DNA from: DATCJA01 sp963814955
GTDB lineage: Bacteria > Acidobacteriota > Vicinamibacteria > Vicinamibacterales > UBA2999
Length of the DNA stretch: 64,000 nt
Direction: 5' to 3'
Assembly (NCBI GenBank): GCA_963814955.1
Contig: CAWFEX010000004.1
Span: 620,001-684,000, forward strand
Positions 42,649-51,703 of this stretch are shown here, one piece after another. The notes beneath the pieces were generated by a model. That model searched no databases and was not told the DNA's origin. It worked only from the letters and a program-made list of their open reading frames with translations. Each line of letters begins with the position of its first letter. The stretch's first letter is position 1. The position numbers were made by a program, and so were the translations under genes.

Positions 42649-44266
42649 AGGCCTGCTGGCCGCGGGAGTTCTGATCCTGCTGGCGGTGCCTGTCACGCAG
42701 CAGGCCCAGGGCGCCCACGAGCGGACCAGCAAGGAACTGTTTCAGACGTCGGATCGCTGCATGGCGTGCCACAACACGCTGTCGACTTCAGGGGGCGAGG
42801 ACATTTCCATCGGATTTGCGTGGCGCCCGACGATGATGGCGAATTCCGCGAGAGATCCCTACTGGCAGGCCGGTGTCCGCAGGGAGACGATCGACCACCC
42901 TGAGTCTCGCGCGTCCATCGAGGAGGAATGTTCGAAGTGTCACATGCCGATGGCGCATACCCAATCGCGGTTCGAGAAGCGTGCGCCGGAAGTGTTCGCG
43001 CATCTCGATTTCGGTTCCGACAAGCGTATCGACAAGATGGCTCAGGACGGCGTGTCCTGCTCGCTGTGCCATCAGATCAGGCCCGACAACCTCGGCACGC
43101 GCGAGAGCTTCGTCGGCGGCTTCGTCATCGACACGATCCGGCCGCCTGGAGAGCGTGAAGAGTTCGGCCCATTCCAGATTGATAACGGTGAAAACCGGAT
43201 CATGCGCACCTCGTCCGGTGGCTATCGACCCACAGAAGGGAAACACGTCCGGCAGTCCGAGCTGTGCGCCACATGTCACACGCTGATCACCACGGCGCTT
43301 GGTCCGAACGGTCAGAAGATTGGCGAACTGCCGGAGCAGATGCCCTACCAGGAATGGTTCAACAGCGACTTCCGCGAGAAGCAGAGCTGCCAAAGCTGCC
43401 ACATGCCGGTGGTCGAGGAACCGGTCCGGATGACGAGCGCGCTCGGCAAGTTCCGGGAAGGAATGTCGCGACACGTGTTCCTGGGCGGAAACTTCTTCGT
43501 TCAGCGGATGCTGAACCGCTACCGCGGCGAGCTTGGCGTGCTGGCGCTGCCGGCGGAGCTCGAGGGTGCCGCCGTGCGTACGGTGGCGCACCTCAATTCG
43601 AAAGCCGCCGCGATTGCAATCGACACGCCGCCCGAGATTACGAACGGCCGCCTGATCGCCAGCATCTCGGTGGAGAACCTGGGCGGCCACAAGTTCCCCA
43701 CGGCCTATCCCTCGCGGCGTGCGTGGCTCCACGTTAAGGTGGTCGATCGAAACAATCGGACGGTGTTTGAATCGGGGCATCTCAATCCAAATGGATCGAT
43801 CGCCGGCAACGACAACGACGCCGACCCGGTCCGCTTCGAGCCGCATTACCGCGAAATCACACAGCCCGACCAGGTTCAGATCTACGAGGACATCATGGTG
43901 GGGCAGGATGGTGTCCCGACCACCGGTCTCCTGACGGCGGTGCGATTCGTCAAGGACAACCGTCTCCTGCCCGCAGGATTCGAGAAGCGGAAGGTCGAAC
44001 GGGAAATCGCGCCGCAGGGCGGTGCGGTGGACGACGAGGATTTCGTAGGCGGCAGCGACACCATCCGGTACGCGATTCCGGTCGAGGGCGCAGACGGGCC
44101 ACTCCGCGTGGAAGCGGAGCTCTGGTTCCAGCCCATCTCGTACCGTTGGGCCACCAATCTCAAATCGTATACCGCCGCCGAGGCACAGCGCTTCACTCGC
44201 TATTACGACGCGATGTCATCCGGATCGGCGGTCGTGGTCAGCCGCGCGACAGCAGTCGCGGAATGA
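42638..44266 (+). CDS. Exported pentahaem c-type cytochrome
   Basis: 542 residues with a signal peptide (LLAAGVLILLAVPVTQQAQG). Five CxxCH sites: CMACH (41), CSKCH (98), CSLCH (141), CATCH (210), CQSCH (251). The C-terminal 250 residues lack haem sites and are beta-rich (ENLGGHKFPTAYPSRRAWLH, TGLLTAVRFVKDNRLLPAGF). The haem part is organised like multihaem oxidoreductase or electron-transfer proteins. With the upstream cytochrome/barrel gene it could form a periplasm-to-outer-membrane electron route. Exact reaction unknown. Confidence 0.85.
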   Translation: MAGRGLLAAGVLILLAVPVTQQAQGAHERTSKELFQTSDRCMACHNTLSTSGGEDISIGFAWRPTMMANSARDPYWQAGVRRETIDHPESRASIEEECSKCHMPMAHTQSRFEKRAPEVFAHLDFGSDKRIDKMAQDGVSCSLCHQIRPDNLGTRESFVGGFVIDTIRPPGEREEFGPFQIDNGENRIMRTSSGGYRPTEGKHVRQSELCATCHTLITTALGPNGQKIGELPEQMPYQEWFNSDFREKQSCQSCHMPVVEEPVRMTSALGKFREGMSRHVFLGGNFFVQRMLNRYRGELGVLALPAELEGAAVRTVAHLNSKAAAIAIDTPPEITNGRLIASISVENLGGHKFPTAYPSRRAWLHVKVVDRNNRTVFESGHLNPNGSIAGNDNDADPVRFEPHYREITQPDQVQIYEDIMVGQDGVPTTGLLTAVRFVKDNRLLPAGFEKRKVEREIAPQGGAVDDEDFVGGSDTIRYAIPVEGADGPLRVEAELWFQPISYRWATNLKSYTAAEAQRFTRYYDAMSSGSAVVVSRATAVAE

Positions 44267-44305
44267 CGCACACGCACCCGGAGTGTCCGCCTTCACCACT
44301 CGACG

Positions 44306-44366
44306 TGCTCGGGGTGCCCTGAGTGCCGTCGAAGGGCAGGCGGACCTGGCGGCAGTCCGGGAAGCC
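44306..44366. repeat. CTCGGGGTGCCCTGAG-type repeat plus GTCCGGGAAGCCGGAC
   Basis: CTCGGGGTGCCCTGAGTGCC followed by GTCGAAGGGCAGG, then GTCCGG-GAA-GCCGGAC and ACTACC. The first part resembles segments at 59738-59777 and about 19495-19545; the second resembles the hairpin in uvrA. This is the leader of the ABC transporter operon. Confidence 0.6.
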
Positions 44367-44411
44367 GGACACTACCTACCACCTGAATCGATCGACGCCC
44401 CGCAAGGGTGT

Positions 44412-45965
44412 ATGCTCCGAAGATTGCTGGGGACTTCATCGAAAACGGTGGGGCAGGAGCCTCTTCTGAGAATGCGCGGCGTGTCGAAGCACTTTGGCGG
44501 CACGCAGGCGCTGAACGACGCAGGGATCGACGTTGGCGAGGGAGAGATCGTCGCGCTCCTGGGCGAAAACGGCGCGGGCAAGACGACGCTGATCAAGATA
44601 CTCGCCGGCGTTCATTCGCTTGATGCCGGGACGATCACGTACCGCGGCCGCGACGTGACGCACACATTGCGGCGTCTCCCCATCGCGTTCATCCATCAGG
44701 ATCTTGGCCTCATCGAATGGATGACCGTCGCAGAAAACATCTCGCTCATGCTCGGCTTTCCGCGTCGCCTGGGGCTTATCGACTGGAACGCGGTGCGCAG
44801 GCGTGCGGCGCGCGCCCTGGAGATGGTCGGCGCGGACATCGATCCCGACCTGCGTATTCATCACCTCACCCGCACCGAGAAGTCGCTCGTGGTGATTGCC
44901 CGCGCGCTGGTTGCGGATGCGGAAGTGCTGGTGCTCGACGAACCCACGGCCAGCCTGCCCGCCAACGAAGTGTCCCGGTTGTTCACCGCCCTCCGGCGGC
45001 TGCGGGCGCACGGTGTCGGCATGATCTACGTCTCGCACCGGCTCGACGAGGTGTTCGAGATCGCCGACCGCATGGTCATCCTGCGCGACGGTCGCGTCGT
45101 CGGCGAACGGCCCGTCGGAGATACCTGCGCCGAAGAGATCATCCTGTTGATAGTGGGCCGCGAGCCATCGCAGGTCTTCAAGCGGCCGGCGCGGCACGAA
45201 GGATCGGCCCGTCTCGTCTTCGAGCACGTCACCATCGAGGACACAACCGTCTTGAACTGTCGTCTGCGGGCTGGCGAGGTGGTGGGCTTCGTGGGGCTGC
45301 GGGGAGCCGGGCAGGAACGGGTCGGCCGCGCACTGTTCGGGCTCGCGCCGATAACCGGCGGACGAATCCTGCTGGACGAGGAGCCGATCACTGTCTCCTC
45401 GCCTCGCCAGGCGATCCGTCGCGGCATCAACCTCGTCTGCGCGGACCGGGTCGCCGAATCGGTGGTGCCGGGACTGTCGATTCGAGAAAACCTGTTTCTC
45501 AATCCGGTTGCTGCGGGCTGTAAAGCGCTGTCGTATCTGCAACCGAAGCGCGAATCGCGATCTGCCTTCGAGCTCGGAGAACGTATCGGACTGCGGCCGA
45601 ACGACTGCTCGCTGCCGATCGAGTGGCTGTCCGGCGGCAACCAGCAGAAGGTCGTCGTGGGGCGCTGGCTGCATCTCAAGGCGAGGATCTACGTGTTCGA
45701 GGATCCGACCGCCGGCGTCGATGTGGGCGCGAAGGCAGAGATCTACCGGTTGTTCGACGTCGTGCTCGCGGGCGGCGCCACGATTCTGCTCGTCTCGACC
45801 GATTTCGAGGAGGTCGCAAAAGTCTGCCATCGCGCTCTGGTATTCCATCGCGGCCGTGTTGCCGCCGAGTTGTCAGGCCACGACCTGTGCGCTGAAAATC
45901 TCCTCGCCGCCGCGTCGGCCAGGGTCACCCGGTCCCGGACCGACGATGCCGTCCCTCAAATCTAA
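44412..45965 (+). CDS. Sugar-type ABC importer ATPase (two ATP-binding domains)
   Basis: 517 residues from ATG 44412; GTG 44448 is an alternative and the longer frame to 44283 runs through a repeat. Domain 1 has Walker A GENGAGKTTLIKILAGVHSL and Walker B VLVLDEPTASLPANE. Domain 2 has a degenerate P-loop (GLRGAGQERVGRALFG) and a good signature LSGGNQQKVVVGRWLHLK, the usual asymmetry of RbsA/MglA-type proteins. It energises import with the permease that overlaps its 3' end by 20 bases and the binding lipoprotein after that. Confidence 0.93.
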   Translation: MLRRLLGTSSKTVGQEPLLRMRGVSKHFGGTQALNDAGIDVGEGEIVALLGENGAGKTTLIKILAGVHSLDAGTITYRGRDVTHTLRRLPIAFIHQDLGLIEWMTVAENISLMLGFPRRLGLIDWNAVRRRAARALEMVGADIDPDLRIHHLTRTEKSLVVIARALVADAEVLVLDEPTASLPANEVSRLFTALRRLRAHGVGMIYVSHRLDEVFEIADRMVILRDGRVVGERPVGDTCAEEIILLIVGREPSQVFKRPARHEGSARLVFEHVTIEDTTVLNCRLRAGEVVGFVGLRGAGQERVGRALFGLAPITGGRILLDEEPITVSSPRQAIRRGINLVCADRVAESVVPGLSIRENLFLNPVAAGCKALSYLQPKRESRSAFELGERIGLRPNDCSLPIEWLSGGNQQKVVVGRWLHLKARIYVFEDPTAGVDVGAKAEIYRLFDVVLAGGATILLVSTDFEEVAKVCHRALVFHRGRVAAELSGHDLCAENLLAAASARVTRSRTDDAVPQI

Positions 45966-47055
45966 CGCCCTCGAGCCGACGCGTTCCGAGTTGGCCGCGC
46001 TGGGCCGCGGCCGGGCGTTCATGCGCGTGCTCCCGGTGTACGGCCTTCCGATCCTCACCGTCGTGCTCATCGCGGTGTTTTCGCTGCTGCTTCCAGAGTC
46101 GTTTCCAACCGCCATCAACGCGCGATCGATCCTGAGCGACAAGGCGATCATCGCGCTCCTGGCGCTGGCGGCGATGGTGCCGATGATGGCCGGACGCATC
46201 GACCTCACCGTCGGCTTCGGGATCGTGTTGTGGCACATCCTTGCGATTAGTCTTCAGGTCCAGTATCAGTTCCCGTGGCCGCTGGCGTGCTTCATCGTGT
46301 TGTTGTGCGGTGCCACAGCAGGATTGATCAACGGACTCCTCGTCGAGGTCGCCCAGATTGACTCTTTCATTGCAACGCTCGGCACCGGCACGATCTTTTA
46401 TGCGCTTGCCCTCTGGCACACCGAGGGCCGCCAGGTAATCGGAGCGCTGCCCCAGGGTTTCATCCAGATCAACGGCCTGTCGATTCTGGGGATACCGATT
46501 CCCGCCGTTTATGTGCTCGTGCTGGCCGCAGTGCTGTGGATTGCCACCGAACGCATGCCGCTTGGCCGTCATGTCTACGCGATTGGCGCAAACGAAAACG
46601 CCGCGGCGCTCAATGGCATCCCCGTGCGCGCGCACATCATTGGCGTGTTCGTCGCATCCGGGCTGCTGGTGGCATTTACGGGCTGCGTGCTCGCGAGCAA
46701 GCTTCAGATCGGGCAGGCGAACGTGGGGCTGGACTACCTGCTGCCGGCGCTGGTCGGCACGTTTCTCGGCTCGACCACGATCAGGCCTGGACGCGTGAAC
46801 GTGTGGGGCACACTCGTCGGCGTCATGATCCTGGCCGTAGGAATCTCCGGCATTCAGCAGCTCGGCGGCGCGTTTTTCGTCGAGCCGCTGTTCAATGGAA
46901 TCACGCTGCTCGTTGCCATTGCGCTCGCCGGCTTCGCGCAGCGGCGCCGTTCGGCTACGATCCGCAAGCCCCCGGTGCCGACGCTTGAACCCGAGCGCAC
47001 GAGCACGAAGTCACAGAGGAACGAGGGAGATGGTGAAGTATCGGCTGCTACCTAG
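45946..47055 (+). CDS. Sugar-type ABC importer permease (RbsC/BPD_transp_2 family)
   Basis: 369 residues from ATG 45946, overlapping the ATPase gene. About nine to ten hydrophobic segments. Family hallmarks: AMVPMMAGRIDLTVGFGIVL, FIATLGTGTIFYALALW, GRHVYAIGANENAAALNGIP (the coupling region), and GLDYLLPALVGTFLGSTTI. It forms the membrane channel of the importer. The C terminus is a charged tail translated through the overlap with the next gene. Confidence 0.93.
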   Translation: MPSLKSNALEPTRSELAALGRGRAFMRVLPVYGLPILTVVLIAVFSLLLPESFPTAINARSILSDKAIIALLALAAMVPMMAGRIDLTVGFGIVLWHILAISLQVQYQFPWPLACFIVLLCGATAGLINGLLVEVAQIDSFIATLGTGTIFYALALWHTEGRQVIGALPQGFIQINGLSILGIPIPAVYVLVLAAVLWIATERMPLGRHVYAIGANENAAALNGIPVRAHIIGVFVASGLLVAFTGCVLASKLQIGQANVGLDYLLPALVGTFLGSTTIRPGRVNVWGTLVGVMILAVGISGIQQLGGAFFVEPLFNGITLLVAIALAGFAQRRRSATIRKPPVPTLEPERTSTKSQRNEGDGEVSAAT

Positions 47056-48199
47056 AGTGTGGACGTTGGCCGCAACACTGGCCGGCTTCTCCGTCGCGTG
47101 CGGAGGCGGTGGCGGCGCTGGATCGAACGCTGGTGAGACGGGTGCGAAGCCCGCCGTGGACGATGCGTATCTCGCGATGGCGAAGGAGTACATCGCCAAG
47201 GTGACCGCGCCCGGTACACCCTGGACCGGTCCAACCACAGGTCCTGCCGCACAGCCGAAGAAGCTGATCGTCTACGTCTCGTCCGATCAGCGCAACGGCG
47301 GTCCGCAGGGAGCCGGCGATGGCGCGCAGGACGCAGCCAAAGTGATCGGCTGGGATTTCCGGATCCTCGACGGCCAGGGATCGGTGCAGGGGCGCACCAC
47401 CGCGCTCAACCAGGCGATCGCGCTGAAGCCGGACGGCATCATTCTCGGCAACGTGGACACGCTGGAGCAGACACCGGTGATCCAGAAGGCTGCGGACATG
47501 GGTATCAAGCTCGTCGGCTGGCACGCTGCCGCGGCGCCTGGCCCGATCAGCTCGCCGCCGGTGTTCACCAACATCACCACCGATCCTCGTGAAGTGGCCA
47601 GGGCTGCGGCGTTCTATGCGGTCGTCGACTCCAACGGGACAGCGAAGGTCATGCTGTTCAAGGACAGCATCACGACGATCTCCACCGTCAAGACCGATAC
47701 GTCAGCCGAAGTCATCAAGGGGTGCGCAGGCTGCGAAGTGCTCGCGATTGACGATACGCCGATGGGCGATCTCGCCAACCGCATGCCCAGCCTGACCACG
47801 TCGCTGCTGACGAAGTACGGCCAGACATGGACCCACAGCATTGCGGTCAACGATCTGTACTTCGATTTCTCGGCGCCGTCGCTCCAGTCTGCCGGCGTCG
47901 ACGCCGCCAGCGGCTACCCGCGGCAGATTTCGTCGGGTGATGGGTCGGTGACGGCGTTCCAGCGTATCCGCCAGCGCCGCTATCAGATCGGCACGGTGGC
48001 CGAGCCGCTGCACCTCCAGGGCTGGATGTGCATCGACGAGCTGAACCGCGCGTTTGCAGGACAGCCGCCCAGCGGATTCGTGCCGCCGCCGCACCTGTTC
48101 ACTGCGTCGAATCTCGATCGCGACGGCGGCCCGAACAACCGTTACGAGCCGGAGAACGGCTACAAGGACATCTACAGGAAAATCTGGGGAAAGCCGTAG
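47030..48199 (+). CDS. Sugar-type substrate-binding lipoprotein
   Basis: 389 residues from ATG 47030 (GAGGGAG just upstream), overlapping the permease gene by 26 bases. The lipobox GFSVAC predicts a lipid anchor at Cys23, followed by a Gly-rich linker. A Peripla_BP_4-type fold follows: KKLIVYVSSDQRNGGPQGAG, ALNQAIALKPDGIILGNVDT, and GIKLVGWHAAAAPGPISSPP. It delivers a ligand, probably a sugar or sugar-like compound, to the permease; the ligand cannot be told from sequence. The operon order is ATPase-permease-binding protein, unusual in having the binding protein last. Confidence 0.9.
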   Translation: MVKYRLLPRVWTLAATLAGFSVACGGGGGAGSNAGETGAKPAVDDAYLAMAKEYIAKVTAPGTPWTGPTTGPAAQPKKLIVYVSSDQRNGGPQGAGDGAQDAAKVIGWDFRILDGQGSVQGRTTALNQAIALKPDGIILGNVDTLEQTPVIQKAADMGIKLVGWHAAAAPGPISSPPVFTNITTDPREVARAAAFYAVVDSNGTAKVMLFKDSITTISTVKTDTSAEVIKGCAGCEVLAIDDTPMGDLANRMPSLTTSLLTKYGQTWTHSIAVNDLYFDFSAPSLQSAGVDAASGYPRQISSGDGSVTAFQRIRQRRYQIGTVAEPLHLQGWMCIDELNRAFAGQPPSGFVPPPHLFTASNLDRDGGPNNRYEPENGYKDIYRKIWGKP

Positions 48200-48208
48200 C
48201 TCCAGGCG

Positions 48209-48790
48209 CTAAGTCTTGAAGTACACCGGTGCGTTGCCCGGGTACCACTTGATGTTGCAGCCGATGCTCGGCTTCTGCGTCGCCGGCGCCGGCTTTCCAG
48301 CAAGCACCGCGTCAGCGGCGGCCCTCAGCTCGGCGCCGGTGACGGGAACATTATTTTTCGGGCGGCTGTCATCGAACTCGCCGCGGTACGCCAGCCGCCG
48401 GTTGCCGTCGAACAGGAACAAGTCAGGCGTGCAGGCGGCGCGAAACGCCTTGGCGATCTCCTGCTTCTCGTCGAACAGGTACGGGAACGTGTAGCCCGCT
48501 TCCGCGGCCTCCTGTTTCATCCCCTCGGGGCCGTCCTCCGGGAATTCCTCCACGCTGTTTGACATGATCGCGACAACCTTGAGCCCCTTGGCTTCGTACT
48601 CGTTGACGAACCGCACGAACCCCTGCCGGATGTGTTTGACGAAAGGGCAGTGCTTGCAGATAAAGGCGACCAGGAGTCCCTTGCCGCCCTGGAAGTCCGC
48701 GTCGGAAACGAGCCGGCCGTCGAAATCAGGCAGTTTGAACGAAGGGACTGTGGTTCCCAGATCGAGCATCGTGGACAGTGTTTCGGGCAT
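48209..48790 (-). CDS. Thioredoxin-like redoxin family protein
   Basis: 193 residues, no signal peptide. Thioredoxin fold with the motif ICKHCPFVKH (CxxC at about 45-48), preceded by FQGGKGLLVAF, then KGLKVVAIMSNSVEEFPEDG and FRAACTPDLFLFDGNRRLAY. This matches the AhpC/TSA-redoxin family with CxHCP, widely found but of undefined substrate. A disulfide reductase or peroxidase-like role is likely. It converges with the ABC operon. Confidence 0.88.
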   Translation of the reverse strand: MPETLSTMLDLGTTVPSFKLPDFDGRLVSDADFQGGKGLLVAFICKHCPFVKHIRQGFVRFVNEYEAKGLKVVAIMSNSVEEFPEDGPEGMKQEAAEAGYTFPYLFDEKQEIAKAFRAACTPDLFLFDGNRRLAYRGEFDDSRPKNNVPVTGAELRAAADAVLAGKPAPATQKPSIGCNIKWYPGNAPVYFKT

Positions 48791-48968
48791 AGGGCTCCTC
48801 GCAGCAAGAGGCGTATCGGACGAATTGGCCGTAGACCAGTGTCAGTTTCGCTGATGTGCGGCGCTCCAGACAAGATGCAGTCGACAGCAGAGCCGGAAGG
48901 GCGGTCCATCTCTTGAAAGCGTTGGATCGTGCGTCGATTTCGCTGATGGAACATCATATGGATGCGTT

Positions 48969-49709
48969 ATGAGCACGACGTCACAGACGCGATCGGTGTC
49001 TCGATGGCTGGCGGCCGGCATCGGCGCGGCCGTGGGCGCCTACGCCACGTATGTTGGAGTGACGTGGTCCCGATACGGTCACAGGGCGCCGGCGAGGCCT
49101 GAGGAAGAAGATTCACTGCTCGATCGGTTCATGCCGACGTACGAGGTGGTGGAACGTAAACACGTGCGGGTCGCTGCTCCTGCGCCGGTGACGCTGGCCG
49201 CTGCGTGCGAACAGGATCTGTTCGAGTCACCGGTCGTGCGCGCCATCTTCAAGACGCGCGAGGTCGTTCTGGGCGCCGCACCGGACAGTCGTTCGCGCCC
49301 GCATGGTCTGCTGCCGCTTGTGGAGTCTCTTGGCTGGGGTGTGCTCGCCGAGGATCCCGGACGCGAGATCGTTGTCGGGGCGGTCACGCGGCCGTGGGAA
49401 GCGAACGTCACCTTTCGAGCCGTGCCTCCGGATCAATTTGCGGCCTTCGATGAGGCCGACTACGTGAAAATCGTCTGGACGCTGCGTGCCGATCCGCTTG
49501 GCGAGGCCGAATCAATCTTTCGTACCGAAACCCGTGCGATGACCACGGACGCCGCGTCGCGCGCCACCTTCCGTTGGTACTGGGCGTTCTTCTCGCCCGG
49601 TATCCGCCTGATTCGCTGGCTGTTGCTCGCGCCGGTGAAGACCGAAGCCGAGCGTCAGGTGCGCGCGGCAGACGCCGGGCCTCGACCTGCCGCGGATTAC
49701 AGCAGTTGA
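48969..49709 (+). CDS. Hypothetical SRPBCC-like protein with N-terminal membrane segment
   Basis: 246 residues. One hydrophobic segment (WLAAGIGAAVGAYATYVGVT, about 13-32) then EEEDSLLDRFMPTYEVVERK, and a ligand-binding-like alpha/beta region (HVRVAAPAPVTLAAACEQDL, SIFRTETRAMTTDAASRATF). This START/SRPBCC-like layout with a C-terminal RWYWAFFSPGIRLIRWLLL helix is one I recall as unnamed in Acidobacteria. TTG of the next gene overlaps its stop (TTGA), suggesting coupling to the MlaF-like ATPase. Function unknown. Confidence 0.65.
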   Translation: MSTTSQTRSVSRWLAAGIGAAVGAYATYVGVTWSRYGHRAPARPEEEDSLLDRFMPTYEVVERKHVRVAAPAPVTLAAACEQDLFESPVVRAIFKTREVVLGAAPDSRSRPHGLLPLVESLGWGVLAEDPGREIVVGAVTRPWEANVTFRAVPPDQFAAFDEADYVKIVWTLRADPLGEAESIFRTETRAMTTDAASRATFRWYWAFFSPGIRLIRWLLLAPVKTEAERQVRAADAGPRPAADYSS

Positions 49710-50575
49710 CGACTTCGCCCGCCCCCGCGTCGTCGAGTGACGGCCGGACCGCCGGCGCTGATGTGCCTGTCGTTTCCTTCGAGAAGGTATCGCTGGCGTT
49801 CGACGACAACGTGGTTCTGCGCGAGATCAGCTTTTCGATACATGCCGGACACATGACCTTCCTGCTTGGCGGGAGCGGCGCGGGCAAGTCGGTCGTCCTC
49901 AAATTGATTCTTGGCCTGCTGAAACCGGACGCTGGCGCCATCTACGTCAATGGTGAACGCATCGATACGATGACCGAGGACCAGTTGATGAAGGTGCGCG
50001 GCGACATCGGCATGCTCTTTCAGGAGACGGCTCTGTTCGATTCGCTGACCGTAGCCGACAACGCGGGATACCGGCTTTACGAGGAAACCGACATCCCTGT
50101 CGACCAGGTGGGCCGCCGGGTCGAGGAGGTCCTTGGCTTTGTCGGTTTGGACGAGTACATGGATCGGATGCCGTCCGAGCTGTCAGGGGGACAGCGGCGG
50201 CGCGTTGCCATTGCCCGCGCCATGGCCGCGCGGCCGCGGCTCCTGTTGTTCGACGATCCGACGTCGGGACTCGACCCGATTACGGCGCGGACGGTCATCG
50301 ACGAAATTATCAAGTTGAGAGACCTGGAGGGTGTCACGTCGATCCTCGTCACTCACCAGCTCCCCGACGCCTTCTACATCGCCACACATGAGGCGAGGGG
50401 CGAGAACGGTCGCCTCACGATCGTCCCTGCCAATCAGGGCAAGGCCGCGGAAGACGAATTCATCATGCTCAGGGATGGACGGATTTACTTCGAGGGACAC
50501 GCCGAGGCTCTGCGCGCCTCTCAGGATCCCTACTTGAAGACATTTCTCTCGGGATGGGTTCCGCCTCTGATCTGA
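49706..50575 (+). CDS. MlaF-like ABC transporter ATPase
   Basis: 289 residues from TTG 49706, overlapping the previous stop. Complete ATPase: Walker A LGGSGAGKSVVLKLILGLLK, Q-loop GMLFQETALFDSLTVADN, signature LSGGQRRRVAIARAMAARPR, Walker B LLLFDDPTSGLDP, switch His in VTHQLPD. The wording FQETALFDSLTVADN is characteristic of MlaF (phospholipid/toluene-tolerance transporter). The partner permease MlaE and the MCE protein MlaD are not next to it. An insertion (THEARGENGRLTIVPANQGK) precedes the last strand. The next gene overlaps its 3' end. Confidence 0.88.
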   Translation: MTTSPAPASSSDGRTAGADVPVVSFEKVSLAFDDNVVLREISFSIHAGHMTFLLGGSGAGKSVVLKLILGLLKPDAGAIYVNGERIDTMTEDQLMKVRGDIGMLFQETALFDSLTVADNAGYRLYEETDIPVDQVGRRVEEVLGFVGLDEYMDRMPSELSGGQRRRVAIARAMAARPRLLLFDDPTSGLDPITARTVIDEIIKLRDLEGVTSILVTHQLPDAFYIATHEARGENGRLTIVPANQGKAAEDEFIMLRDGRIYFEGHAEALRASQDPYLKTFLSGWVPPLI

Positions 50576-51207
50576 TTCCAAGTGAATCTCGCTCTGCCAC
50601 AACGGATGAGATGCGCACGAGAGGGCGGGCAGGCATCCGGATTGCGAAGGAAACGGATGTGCCACGCGAATCGCTGCACGTCGAACCATCGGGGATTGTC
50701 GGGATCGCACGCCACTACATCCGAGACCTCGTCTATGGGGCAAACGACGGCATCATCACGACGTTTGCCGTGGTCGCCGGGGTTGCAGGAGGGTCGTTGT
50801 CAACGATCGCGGTGCTGATCGTTGGTACCGCCAACCTTGCGGCCGATGGCATCGCCATGGGCGTTGGGAACCTCCTGGCTATCCGCTCTCATGAGAGCGC
50901 ACTGGCGGCGGCCGGCCTGCCGGAGGAAGAGGCATATCCATGGAAACATGGCCTCGCCACCCTGATAGCGTTCGTCCTCGCCGGCGCCGTGCCGCTTGTC
51001 CCATATACGCTGGCGTTGTCCGATGATGTTCGGCTGCCGGCGTCCGCGGTCCTCACGATGGTGTCGCTCTTCAGCGTGGGTGCGGCGCGGGCGACGGTGA
51101 CGCTCGACCGGTGGTGGAGGGCGGGGCTGGAGATGCTCGTGCTCGGCGGCATCATCGCCGTTGCCGCGTACGGCGCTGGCGCGATTGTTTTGCGAGTGGC
51201 CAGTTAG
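50554..51207 (+). CDS. VIT1/CCC1-family Fe/Mn transporter-like protein
   Basis: 217 residues from ATG 50554, overlapping the MlaF-like gene by 22 bases. Five hydrophobic segments. The first carries the family motif (RDLVYGANDGIITTFAVVAG), the second NLAADGIAMGVGNLLAIRSH; the metal-binding loop after helix 2 is short and holds HES...EEEAYPWKHG. VIT1 proteins export or store Fe2+/Mn2+. The N terminus (about 45 residues) is polar and may be partly non-native; ATG 50608 (MRTRGR) is an alternative. Confidence 0.85.
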   Translation: MGSASDLIPSESRSATTDEMRTRGRAGIRIAKETDVPRESLHVEPSGIVGIARHYIRDLVYGANDGIITTFAVVAGVAGGSLSTIAVLIVGTANLAADGIAMGVGNLLAIRSHESALAAAGLPEEEAYPWKHGLATLIAFVLAGAVPLVPYTLALSDDVRLPASAVLTMVSLFSVGAARATVTLDRWWRAGLEMLVLGGIIAVAAYGAGAIVLRVAS

Positions 51208-51278
51208 CCCAGAGCCTCGTCGCGGGGCCGACGCCTTGTGGTACGCTGTCGGCCCCACTTCTTGCCGACGAGGAAACC

Positions 51279-51692
51279 ATGAACACGAAGTTGATCACAC
51301 GTCTTCCGGCGGCTTTCACCGTTGCGATGCTCATCGGGATCGGTGCGCTGTCGATGGTGCAGGCCCAGCAGCCAGCCGTCGACCGCAAGGTGCTGCTTCA
51401 GCAGGACGTCGCGATTCCGGGGTATCAGAACGTGCTTGTCGCGGTGACGATACCGGCCGGGGGACGGGAGGGACGTCACACCCATCCTGGCACGGCGATC
51501 GTTCACGTGGTGGAGGGTGCGCTGACACTCGACCACGATGGCCGGCCCTCAACGACGTACAAGACTGGAGAAACGTTCTCCGTCGACGCCGGCAAGGTGC
51601 ACGAAGGAATCAACAAGGGAAACACGCCGGTCAGGGCCATCGCCAGCTTCGTGGTCGAAAAAGGAAAGCCGCTGGCGACGCCGGCGAAGTAG
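51279..51692 (+). CDS. Exported cupin protein
   Basis: 137 residues. Signal peptide (AAFTVAMLIGIGALSMVQAQ) then a single cupin barrel. Motif 1 is GREGRHTHPGTAIVHVVEGA (metal His in HTH) and motif 2 GETFSVDAGKVHEGINKG. Such periplasmic mini-cupins bind a metal ion; the substrate or role is not predictable. AGGAAACC precedes the ATG. The M50 protease gene follows 11 bases later, so they probably share a transcript. Confidence 0.85.
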   Translation: MNTKLITRLPAAFTVAMLIGIGALSMVQAQQPAVDRKVLLQQDVAIPGYQNVLVAVTIPAGGREGRHTHPGTAIVHVVEGALTLDHDGRPSTTYKTGETFSVDAGKVHEGINKGNTPVRAIASFVVEKGKPLATPAK

Positions 51693-51703
51693 TCAGCGAT
51701 TAC

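Noticed and set aside
44436..45848. Long minus-strand open frame of 470 codons
   Set aside because: Shadow of the ABC ATPase gene; similar large shadows lie opposite leuA, uvrC and ku.
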